Assembly: GCA_001910725.1 (NCBI GenBank) | Contig: MJGA01000044.1 | Location: forward strand, 1 to 64,000 | DNA length: 64,000 nt | Source of the DNA: Phanerodontia chrysosporium | Taxonomy: Eukaryota > Basidiomycota > Agaricomycetes > Polyporales > Phanerochaetaceae | Direction of reading: 5' to 3' | Shown here: in pieces, positions 11,668 through 21,529 of the stretch | Position numbering within the stretch: position 1 is the stretch's first letter | Layout of the letters: each line of letters starts with the position of its first letter | Program-made: the position numbers and the translations under genes | The notes under the pieces: model-generated | What the model was told of the DNA's origin: nothing | What the model saw: the letters and a program-made list of their open reading frames with translations, nothing else | Databases searched by the model: none

Positions 11668-11968
11668 ATGAGCGAGAAGCCCAACCGCGCCCTCCGCCGC
11701 TGGCTCCTCTACTTCTTCATCGCCTTCATCGCCCTCTGCTGCCTCCTCGCCCTCGGTCTTGGCCTGGGTCTCGGCGTGCACGCACCCAAGGGCGGCGTGA
11801 ACGAGATCTTCGGTCTCCCGCAGACGACCGCCTCCTCGTCGTCCGCGCAGAGCTCTGCAACTGGTGCGTGCCCCGTTGCTCCGTCCTGATGTCATTGCTG
11901 ACCCCTGGTGCCTCCCCCCAGGAGTCTCTCGCCGTGCGCCGTCGGTCAAGTTCAGATATGATTCATGA
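11668..11968 (+). CDS. small type II membrane protein or orphan MCO anchor
   Basis: ATG in a strong context (CGCCACCATGAG). Exons 11668-11863 and 11922-11968 join in frame to 80 aa. Residues 9-31 resemble the oxidase anchors: an RRW cluster, a hydrophobic stretch, then a Leu-Gly repeat like that of MCO2. A Ser/Thr/Gln-rich tail follows and no copper motif appears afterwards. It may be a decayed fourth oxidase left with only its anchor exon, or a real short membrane protein. Reading through the intron gives a stop after 73 aa. Confidence 0.5.
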
Positions 11969-13442
11969 TGGGTTAGATCTTCCAAGAACATGTATGTTGC
12001 CCGTGCTCTCACACCCTGTGCAGCCGCTGATCCCTTGCAGAACGCACACGCACTGTACTTGCATCCCCTCTATCCTGCATACACCCCCTTTTGCCATCAC
12101 CCCTACGCAAACCGAACACGAATGTACAAGTGCCGAGCGTGCGCGCGCCGTTGTGCGGAGATTCATCGGTGTCGGACGCACGGGCCGATTAGAGAGGGGA
12201 AGCCGAAAACCGAGACTTTGCATATACTGCGCCTGCTACGGACACCGTGACACGACACACTCTTCGACTGTTATACCGCCTACTAGAGCCTTTTGTCCTA
12301 ATATGCGCCGCTGCGCGCCGTTGTAGAACCACCAAGGGCCCATAATACGACCTGTCCCGCTTTTTTTGGCTACGCCTTATCTCTCGCGAGCCCGTCCGAA
12401 CTGCACCCTGACGTCAGCCGTCCTGTCCCGACGGCTTTGTGGCGGCCACGTGCGCGTTGTCCGTGCTCTCTGCGCGCCGGTCTGCATGTCGGGCACACGC
12501 GGAAGGCCGTCCTGCGAGCGGTAACGTTCTCGATCCTTGTCTGCATGCGTCGCTGATCACCATTAATAGGGACGCATGCCAGCATATCTGGGCTCACGTA
12601 CTCACAGTTCGAGGGTTGCAGAACTGGCCTTTGAAGCGGCCTGCGAGAGGCAGGGGCCAGACATTGCTTGCCACCTCTTGTCCTTTCCATGCGCGGACGC
12701 AGCCTTGTCTGCCACGTCGTGCGTGGCATCATAGTTGGCAAGAACTGCGATGCGGCTAGGCCCCAGAAGCACGAATGTCTCATTGTGCAGCCATCTCGCT
12801 GTCCTGAACCTTTGTCATTATGGGCACCGTGTTGTGCCAGTCATTGACTAGTAAAATAGGCAATGACTCAGTCAATTGACTTGACTGCTGACCATGGCTG
12901 GGCGGTTTCAGGGTCCTGATCACTGCGCGAGCGGTAAAGAACGGCGGACACTGGCTGGCTCGTCTACATCTGGAAAAACCTCCCGACCAAGATAGGACTA
13001 GAATAGCACTAGTCGAGCATAATTAGGAGAATTGGTGTGAATAGGACGAATAGGATTAATGACCAAGGTTGCCACTGGACGGCTGGCTAATTTGGCCTAA
13101 TTTAGTTCCCGTGTGGACCTCATCGACAGCTAGTTGGATCTGAAAGAGCTCAAAATAGGGTGAAATAGGGTAAGATATTCACGCTGCACTTTGGGGGACC
13201 AAGGCATTTGAATTGTGCACTAAGACAACTACCTAATGATAGCGTGTATATGTCTAAGCGTCCTCTGGCATGCCATCCAAGTTCAACCCCTCCAGAATAT
13301 CTGCCGCAATATTCTGGTTTAACATCTCACGATAACCACTTTTGCATACCATGATCAGCACAGTTTTGTGCAAAACTCAGACAAATACTTACTGCGCATG
13401 CTGAAACAGGTCCTTGAGCATCTAGTGGTATTCTTGAGGATG
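11969..13442. other. intergenic, no gene seen
   Basis: Holds a second perfect TGACGTCA at 12409-12416 and an AP-1/Gcn4-like TGACTCA at 12864-12870. No coding region is convincing. Base composition becomes AT-richer toward element 1. Confidence 0.5.
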
Positions 13443-13963
13443 TGTCACGGATGTGACGGCGCAGCCCTATTTTTCGCCGATTTCTGGCTATTTTCCTCGA
13501 TTAATCCAATGGGCGAGCAGCCCTCGCGCCGTCTGGAGTCCTAGCCGCCCACGCTTAGCGCCTGGTCATGCAGCGCCAGCGCGCTGATAGCGCATCACCC
13601 CTAGACGCCAGCGCATCCCGCCGCGCGCTCAGACACTGCCCGGATCACCGGTCTGCCCTGCAACCGGTTCCCCAGATTGCCGAGGAGGCACTGTCATCCC
13701 TGATGACTCCCTTCGCCGAGACACGCCGAGCTGATCAGCCTGATGACACAGCCTCGGCCCGACGCAGCCTCGAGACACTACCAGCTGACACAGCCTCGTG
13801 ACATAGCCCCAGCACAGCCTCGCCGCGCAGCCTGCGTCGCAGCCTCGCTGGCCATGCTGAGCACTGCCCATCAGCTTATGTAATCGTACAGCCTGCCCTG
13901 AACTCCTGTAGTATATAAGAGTAGCACTCTTCGCTCCTGTCCGTCATCTCGACCTCTTGGTCA
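13443..13963 (+). repeat. 5' LTR of element 1
   Basis: 521 nt with a TATA-like tagtatataag near 13910-13920. It pairs with 20443-20962. Just after it, a 17-bp sequence ending in acggacag is repeated about 59 bp downstream. Confidence 0.9.
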
Positions 13964-13973
13964 ATACGGACAG

Positions 13974-14032
13974 GTAAGCTGCATTTTGTATTCTTTACTA
14001 TCTCTCAATAATAACTTGGTCAATACGGACAG
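13974..14032 (+). other. possible leader intron within a short tandem repeat
   Basis: GTAAGC donor at 13974 and ACAG acceptor ending at 14032, 59 nt, directly after the 5' LTR. The 17 bp up to the donor (ttggtcaatacggacag) are repeated exactly up to the acceptor, so the segment could be an intron born by tandem duplication. Confidence 0.4.
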
Positions 14033-14238
14033 TTGAACAAACCGTTCGTCGCTGCGTGATTCGCTCCGCCGCGCCATCTCGTCGACCTCCCCACTTGTGC
14101 TCCCTCGTGAAGCGTTGAGCCCCTGCTCCGCGACATTAGGTCGAGATCTTTTGGGTGCCCTAGGCATTTTTCCCCTACCGCTCCCCCACAATACCGTTTA
14201 AAAAAGTTTATCCCCACCGATTAAAGCGAGTACGTCGT

Positions 14239-14978
14239 AGTCGAGCAGCCCGCTCACTCCGTACACGTTGCTGAGGCTTGCATTCGCAGTGCCGAAAGAC
14301 GTCCAGCTCAAGGACCACATCCCCCAGCGCATCTTCGACCGCCTCCAACGTCGTCGCGAGGCCGGCAACCCCTTCAAGTGGACGGACCGCAAAGTCAAGG
14401 CGGTCGTCAAGTACGTGTCCACGCTCCCCCAGCCTCCGCCCTCCGTCCCCTCCATCAACTGGACTGCCGTTCGCGAGGCTCGTGAGGCCGAACAACGCGT
14501 AGGCAACCGCATCCGCGAGCAGCGCCAACGAGAGGCGCAAGAAGCCCAGGCCGCCGTAGCCGCCTCCTCCTCCAAGCTCAGTTTGGCAGAGCGCCTCAGC
14601 GCCGCCCCGACGTACGAGCCCATCGCCCGCAAGCCCATCGGCATCGACATCCCCAAGTACTCCCCCACCGACCTCGTCGGCATCTTCACGCCCAAGCTCG
14701 ACGCAACCATCAAGCGTCTCAAGGCCGTCGAGGAAGTCGACTTATTCCACCTCGTCAACAGCGACCGTGCGCGCGGGGTCTGCCAGCTGCTCGAACGACT
14801 TCAGCAGATCCGCAACGAGCTCAGCCGCCTCGCCCCCACCACCACGTTTAAGGAGTGGCACCAATACGAGCTAGGACTTGCTCAAATTGGTGACATTTCG
14901 TTCATCGGTTTAAGGCGCAACTTCCGCCGTATCGTAGGAGAGCTGGACATAGTGTACCGGGCCGGGTATTGTGACTAG
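14239..14978 (+). CDS. element 1 ORF upstream of gag
   Basis: An open frame of about 245 codons from the in-frame TAG before 14239 to TAG at 14976-14978, without an obvious ATG. The product is helical, charged and Gln/Arg-rich in the middle. I do not recognise a domain. It could be spliced from a start nearer the LTR, an extra structural protein of the element, or a captured host fragment. Confidence 0.5.
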
Positions 14979-15401
14979 TTTACAAATACATCTCGTGTCG
15001 CTCTGGATTACGACTGCTCGCGCGATCCGCATTTCTTTGCGCGAAATCTCGAGACTGGTGAAGTCCGCGACAGCCATCTTCTCGACAGAAGTGAAGGTTG
15101 GGAAGACGTCTTCTGCAGCAGACAGCCCTGCCCATATCGAGAAAGCGCCCCACCAGCCCCGCAGCTTCCACCGAGCACTCGAGAATTCCAGTTCGAGCTC
15201 CCTCGCTTCGCGCAAAGGCTAGAATTCGCCCGCGCTTCTGCTACCACTCCGAACACTCCCGACCACAGTCCCCTGGACAGCAGCCACCACTCGTCTCCCG
15301 AGACATCGCTCGGCTCCGTCCTCTCCGACCACGAACCCGCTCCCTCTCCGCTCGATCTCTCTCGCGCTCACTCCAGAGCCAACACTCCCCGTCCCCCCAA
15401 C

Positions 15402-16652
15402 ATGTCGAGCACTCCCGGTGGAGCGCCGCCCGGTCCGGCGCCTCCCGACCCCGTTTCTGCTGCGCTCCTGCAAATGGCCCAGGCGATGACGCAGCTCACC
15501 AACACAGTCAACACTCTGGCCCAGGCCATCGGTAACAATCACACAACGGTCAACGCCACGGTTAACGCGAACAAGGAGCTGCCCTTCATCGAGAAGCCCA
15601 TGCCGTTCAAAGGGAAAGGTTCAGACACGGCCCGTCTCTTCCGTGCTGCCTATCGCATCTACGCCGACGGGCAGCCGGAAAAATTCGGCAAGCGCGACGT
15701 CAACGGTAACCTCGAACGGGATGCAAACACCGGCAAGATCTTGGTAGACGGCCAGAAGTGGATCGTCGGTGCTCTCTCCTTCATGCAGGATGAAGCGGCC
15801 GAATGGGCACGGCAGTACATCGAGCAAGCGGCAGACGGCACACAGATATTCAACGGCTCTCGCGCCACGTTCTGGGAAGCTTTCAAGAACCGGTTTGAGC
15901 CCATGGACGAGAAGGCTGAGGCTCTCAGCAAGCTGCAGGCATGTACGCAAGGCAACCGCCGGTTCGCAGAGTTCTTTGCGGAGTTCCAAGCCCTCGCCGG
16001 CCGCACGAAGCTCACCCCGGAAGACCTGGCAGCCCGGCTACGGACGAAGTTTAACAAGGACTACCTCGAGCGGATCTCGTACATGGTCAACCCCAGCACC
16101 GGCAAAGGCCCCGAGACGTACGACGAGCTCAAGAACGCGGGTTTCGCCATCGACTGGTCAAAGAACAAGCTCTCGCAAGACCTCTTGGCACAACAGGGCA
16201 AGACGTCCTCGACTCCGGCTAGCTCGTCGGCGCGCGCCTTCCGCGACCTGAACGCGATGGACATCGACGCTGCGAACATAGACGAGTTGTTTAAGGGTCT
16301 CACCGGCACGGATCTCAAGCGCCAGTTCGACGCCGTCATGAAGGACCGCTGCAAGGTCTGTGGCTCCAAGTCCCACAAGTCCACGGACCCCGTTCACCGC
16401 GACTCGGTCTGCAACCACTGCGGCAAGAAGGGTTACTGGTCCCGCGTCTGTCGCGCCCGCCTCGAGGGCAAGCCAAGAACTGCCCCCGCTACCGCCGCTG
16501 TCCGCGCCTCGTCTTCGGATACCCCGTCACAGGATTCCTCGTCTCCGGCCTCCTCGTCTTCCGGCAGCTCGTCTGACGACCAAACCGCCGCGCTCGCCGC
16601 CCTCCGTGATCAGCTGGCTCTGATACAAAAGCAGCTCGGGGGTTTTGCTTAA
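15402..16652 (+). CDS. element 1 Gag
   Basis: 416 aa starting at an ATG after CCCCCAAC. It has a Pro/Ala-rich N-terminus, a Ty3/gypsy capsid-type helical core (about 60-260) and one C-terminal zinc knuckle. The knuckle reads C-X2-C-X4-Tyr-X4-C, so the metal-binding His is replaced by Tyr (TAC in place of CAC), which would weaken nucleic-acid packaging. The tail is Ser-rich. Gag ends one codon after a slippery heptamer that leads into pol. Confidence 0.92.
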   Translation: MSSTPGGAPPGPAPPDPVSAALLQMAQAMTQLTNTVNTLAQAIGNNHTTVNATVNANKELPFIEKPMPFKGKGSDTARLFRAAYRIYADGQPEKFGKRDVNGNLERDANTGKILVDGQKWIVGALSFMQDEAAEWARQYIEQAADGTQIFNGSRATFWEAFKNRFEPMDEKAEALSKLQACTQGNRRFAEFFAEFQALAGRTKLTPEDLAARLRTKFNKDYLERISYMVNPSTGKGPETYDELKNAGFAIDWSKNKLSQDLLAQQGKTSSTPASSSARAFRDLNAMDIDAANIDELFKGLTGTDLKRQFDAVMKDRCKVCGSKSHKSTDPVHRDSVCNHCGKKGYWSRVCRARLEGKPRTAPATAAVRASSSDTPSQDSSSPASSSSGSSSDDQTAALAALRDQLALIQKQLGGFA

Positions 16653-16684
16653 GGGGCCGGAGTGACGCCGCATCGTCGGTCCCC
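16640..16684 (+). promoter_or_regulatory. -1 ribosomal frameshift signal, gag-pol
   Basis: Slippery heptamer G GGT TTT at 16640-16646 in the gag frame, a 6-nt spacer, then a stem GGGGCC (16653-16658) pairing with GGTCCCC (16678-16684, one bulged T). The codon after slippage (TGC at 16646) is in the frame that runs open into protease. Confidence 0.8.
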
Positions 16685-19600
16685 GTTTCGTCAAGCCCGG
16701 ATTCAACTCCGGCGCCTTCGCTAGAACCACAGGACATTTCGGACTCTATCCGCTCGTGTACAATATCCGTATTAGATCCCTTCTCGAATCATTACCGTGT
16801 ACCAGTAAAGCTCACCGGACTCAATAAAACTATTCGCACGCCTGCAATGATTGACTCCGGTGCGACTTCGCTGTTCATCCACGAGGACTTCTGCAAGCAG
16901 CATAAGATTCTCACGGTACCACTCAAAAGGGAAATCACGCTATACAACATTGACGGAACCAAGAACGAAGCAGGGTCTATCACACGTCGTGCCAGACTCC
17001 AGCTCACTGTGGGATCTTACACGTTTAAGGAGGAGTTTCTTGTCACGAACATCGGTCCGGAGGACGTCATCCTCGGACTTCCGTGGCTCAAGAAATGGAA
17101 TCCGAACATCGACTGGGAGACGGGAGATGTCCAGTTTCAGCTCCGCGGCGGAGCTGAGGACACCTCGGTTTTTGGTATCCATCAGATTGACGCCAATCGC
17201 TCCGAACGCCGAGAATGGCTTCGAGCAGGCATCGTTGAAGACGCCAAGGACGAGGTCTGGATCCTCGCCGGCTACACTTACTCGCAAGCGATCGCTGTCG
17301 AAGCCAATCGCGAGAAGTACGCCAAGACGTTCGAAGAGCTGGTCCCCAAGGAGTACCACCGACACAAGAAGGTGTTCTCTGAAGAGGAATCGCACCGCCT
17401 TCCGAAGCATCAGCCCTGGGATCACGCGATAGATCTCGTTCCGGACGCCCCGGCCTCGATCAAATCGAAGGTTTATCCCATGTCCCCGATCGAGAATGAA
17501 GAACTACAGCGGTTCATCGACGACGCACTCGCCAAAGGCTATATCGTCCCCAGCAAGTCTCCGATCACTTCCCCTGTCTTCTTCATCAAGAAAAAGGACG
17601 GCAAGCTCCGGTTCATTCAGGATTACCGCAAGCTCAACGACATCACTGTGAAGAATCGTTACCCCCTTCCGCTCGCCTCCGACATCATCGGGAAGCTCCA
17701 GGGCGCTAAGATCTTCACTAAGTTCGACGTCCGTTGGGGCTACAACAACGTCCGGATTAAGGAAGGTGACGAATGGAAAGCCGCCTTCGTCACCAACCGC
17801 GGCCTCTTCGAGCCCAGAGTCATGTACTTCGGTCTGTGCAACAGCCCCGCTACGTTCCAGGCCCTCATGAACCATATCTTCGCCGACCTCATCGCCGAAA
17901 GCAAGGTCGCAGTTTACCTCGATGACATCCTCATCTGGTCGAACGATCTCGCTTCGCATCGGAAGATCGTTCACGAGGTCCTGGCACACCTCGCCAAGTA
18001 CGATCTGTACCTTCGGCCCGAAAAGTGCGAGTTCGAGCGCTCAGAGATCGAGTACCTTGGGCTCCTCATCAGCGAAGGACAAGTCGGCATGGACCCCGGC
18101 AAGGTTAAGGCTGTAGCTGAGTGGCCGACCCCGAAGAACCTCAAAGATGTACGAGGCTTTGTCGGGTTTGCCAACTTCTACCGCCGCTTCATCAAGGACT
18201 TCTCAAAGATCTGCCGCCCGCTGCACGATCTGACGAAGAAGGACACTCCGTTTAATTGGGGCCCCGCACAGGCAGAAGCCTTCGAGACGCTCAAGCGCGC
18301 TTTCACGACTCAGCCCGTGCTCGCCATGTGGAGCATTGATCGGCCAACCCGTGTCGAGACCGATGCTTCTGGCTACGCCACCGGAGGAGTCATAGCCCAA
18401 CGCAACCCTGAAGATGGTCTCTGGCATCCAATCGCGTATCGCTCGCAAACCATGAGCCCCGCCGAGCGGAACTACGAGATCTGGGACCGCGAGATGCTTG
18501 CAATCATCGAAGCTCTCAAGGACTGGCGCTAGTTCCTCGAAGGTCTCCCAGAGCCTTTCGAGATCTGGACCGATCATCAGAATCTCCAGTACTGGAAGAC
18601 TGCGCAGAATCTCACGCGGCGACAAGCCCGGTGGGCTTCCTACCTCGCCGAGTACGACTTCCGCATCATCCACCGCCCCGGCAAGACGCATCTCCTCGCC
18701 GACCCGCTCTCCCGGCCCTCCTCGCTGCATGTCTCCGACGAAGAAGACAATCGCTCGCAGGTAGTATTGAAGCCAGAGCTGTTTAAGATAGCCGCCACGG
18801 CAGCCTTCGCAAATCCCTCCCCCCTCGAGAAGCGCATTCGCGACTGCTCCGAAAAGGAAAAGGAAGTCGCAGACGCCCTGCAGACTCTCCGGACCAAGGG
18901 GCCCCGCAAGCTGCGCAACGGCGTTCTCGAATGGGAAGAGGACAACGGCCTCCTGTACTACCATGGGAAAGTCTATGTCCCGAACAGTGCCGCGCTGCGC
19001 AACGACGTCATCAAGTCCTGCCACGACGCGCCGACTGCCGGACACCCTGGGAAGCACACCACCCTCGAATTGGTCTCTCGGTACTACTGGTGGCCGCGCA
19101 TCTCCGCCGACGTTAGCCATTACGTGCTCGGCTGCGACCAATACCAACGGTACAAGTCCACCCCGCATCCGAAAGCCACCCTACAGCCCCACGACGTCCC
19201 TTCAGGGCCTTGGGAACACGTCGGCGTGGATCTCATCACGCAGCTCCCACGCGACGCCAAGACCAAGAAGGACTCGATCGCGGTCTACGTGGACCACTAT
19301 TCGGATCAGTACCACCTTGTGCCGGTCGACTCGACGATCACCGCTGCCGGCATGGGCGACGTTCACTACACAGACATCTTCCGCCTTCACGGCCTCCCAC
19401 GCAAGATCTTCTCCGATCGTGGACCCCAGTTTGCAGCTCAGTACATGCGAGCGCTATACAAGCGCCTCGGCATCGCTACCGGTCTCACCACGGCGTATCA
19501 CCCCGAAGGCAACGGCAAGGTCGAGCGCAAGAATCAGGAAGTCGAGAAATTCCTGCGTCTCTTCGTCTCCCAGCGCCAAGATGACTGGGTCGATTGGCTC

Positions 19601-20404
19601 CCGATGGCTGAGTTTACCCTGAACTCGCACGTGTCTAGTGCTACCGAGCGCACGCCCTTTGAGATTGTTTACGGCTACACGCCGGACTTTACGATCCCGG
19701 CCGGCAAACACACCAAGGTTCCCACCCTCGACGAGCGCCTAGACCGCATGGCTCACGTCCGCAAAGAAGCCGAAGCGGCCCTGCGCCTAACCAAAGCCCG
19801 CATGAAAGAAGAGTACGAGGCCGCGAAGAAACGCGCCCACTCCTTCAAAGTCGGCGATCAGGTCTGGCTCAGCACGAAGGACCTCAGCATCGATCAGCCT
19901 TCGCCCAAGCTCAGCCCCCGCCAGCTGGGTCCGTTTAAGGTTCTAGAGAAGATCGGCGATCTGGACTATCGGCTCGAGCTCCCGAGCTGGCTGAAAATCC
20001 ACCCGGTTTTCCATGTCAACCGCCTCAGCCCGTGGCACGATCAGGGCGTTGAGAAACCCCTGCCTCCCAAACCTGTCAAGGTTGCCGGCGAAGAAGAATA
20101 CGTCATCGAGAAGATCCTCGACAGCCGCATATACCGCCGCCAACTGCAGTACAAGGTCCGCTGGAAAGGCTACGGCCAAGCCGGCGACACGTGGGAAAAG
20201 GCAGACAACCTCAAGCACGCCAAGGCCCTGGTCAACAAATTCCATCGCGAAAATCCAGAAGCGCCCCGCAAGCTCGCTGCCACCGCCTTCGAAGCCCTCG
20301 CTGCCTCTTTTCGCCCGTTCGTCACTGAAGTCGACGTCTCTCTCCTCTCCGCCTCTGATCGCGCTAAGGCCGATCTCGACTGGGAGGAGGGGCGCCACAT
20401 CTGA
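16647..20404 (+). pseudogene. element 1 Pol, one nonsense codon
   Basis: Read by -1 frameshift from gag. Order: aspartic protease (DSGAT at about 16853), reverse transcriptase with YLDD near 17917, RNase H, integrase with a zinc finger and D-D-E core (VDLITQ, SDRGPQF, VERKNQ), then a chromodomain with VRWKGYG near 20158. TAG at 18530-18532 interrupts RNase H in the same frame; the context suggests a former Gln codon. The fourth zinc ligand of the integrase finger reads Tyr (CDQY) where Cys is usual. Pol ends TGA, 40 nt before the 3' LTR. Confidence 0.92.
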
Positions 20405-20442
20405 CAGCCTCGCGAGGACGCTCGGTTTTAGGAGGGGGGTAA

Positions 20443-20962
20443 TGTCACGGATGTGACGGTGTCGCCCTATTTTTCGCCGATTTTTGGCCATTTTCCTCGA
20501 TTAATCCAACGGGCGAGCAGCCCTTGCGCCGTCTGGAGTCCTAGCCGCCCACACTCAGCGCCTGGCCATTCAGCGCCAGCGCCCTGATGGCGCATCACCC
20601 CTAGACGCCAGCGCATCCCGCTGCGCGCTCAGACACTGCCCGGATCACCGGTCTGCCTTGCAACCGGTTCCCCGGATCGCCGAAGCAGCACTGTCATCCC
20701 TGATGACTCCCTTCGCCGAGACACGCCGAGCTGATCAGCCTGATGACACAGCTTCGGCCCGACACAGCCCCGAACACTGCCAGCTGACATAGCCTTGTGA
20801 CATAGCCCCGCACAGCCTCGCCGCGCAGCCCGCGTCGCAGCCTCGATGGCCATGCTGAGCACTGCCCATCAGCTTATGTAATCGTACAGCCTGCCCTAAA
20901 GACTCTGTAGTATATAAGGGTAGCACTCTTCGCTCCTGTCCGTCATCTCGACCTCTTCGTCA
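20443..20962 (+). repeat. 3' LTR of element 1
   Basis: 520 nt, pair of 13443-13963. Its last four bases GTCA are also the outer end of the adjoining LTR of element 2. Confidence 0.9.
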
Positions 20963-21489
20963 AAGTAAACCCCGCTACTTACCTTAGTAGCTTAAGTGGG
21001 GTTGGACTTGACTGCGAGTGTGCGAGTGAAGTGGGTGAAAGACGAGGTAGATGATGCTGGGGACTTAAGCCCAGCAGAGCCCGGTATATATACATGAAGG
21101 GGAGGACCCCTGGTACTACCCGAGACCCTTGATACTGCCCATCACATGCGCGATGGCGTGATGATGGTGCGATACTTGCCAAGACACTCCGGGCTCGGCG
21201 AAGTCTAAAGCCGAGTACCGGATGTGTCCGGAACCTTCTACGCTATTCTAGAATACACTACCCGGACCCTGGGTCCGGCTACCTACTATACCCTTGTACC
21301 GGAGCGTCTACATCATAGATAAGATAAAGATAAGATCCTCACATGACTCTGAGTCCATTCCCAGCACGTGACCAACACGTGACCGCGTTCTGATGCTTGC
21401 CTGTCCTAACCCTAGTCCATGATCCTAACCCCTGGCGCCTACTGGGCGCTTACGAGAATAAAACCGTAGGGAATTAGAAAACTGTGACA
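20959..21489 (-). repeat. 3' LTR of element 2
   Basis: Begins TGTCAC on the minus strand directly after the polypurine tract. The outer end abuts the element 1 LTR at a shared GTCA, with no target duplication. Confidence 0.75.
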
Positions 21490-21529
21490 GTACCCCCTCT
21501 TTAGATTCGAACTCCCGAGAGAAGACTTT

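Larger units (their letters stand above)
13443..20962 (+). mobile_element. element 1: Ty3/gypsy chromovirus with two LTRs
   Basis: LTRs at 13443-13963 and 20443-20962 begin TGTCAC and end at a shared GTCA. The polypurine tract (ggaggggggtaa) sits at 20431-20442. The interior has an extra ORF, gag, then pol with protease, reverse transcriptase, RNase H, integrase and chromodomain in that order. The LTRs differ at about a dozen sites in their first 190 nt, so the insertion is not recent. No target-site duplication is visible (ggatg on the left, aagta on the right). One nonsense codon interrupts pol. Confidence 0.93.

Noticed and set aside
11424..12326. 300-codon open frame
   Set aside because: Starts at a non-ATG codon, overlaps the small membrane gene in another frame and is low-complexity.
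21495..21515. tRNA B-box-like sequence on the minus strand
   Set aside because: It is part of the polypurine-tract region before the element 2 LTR; no cloverleaf or A box is found.
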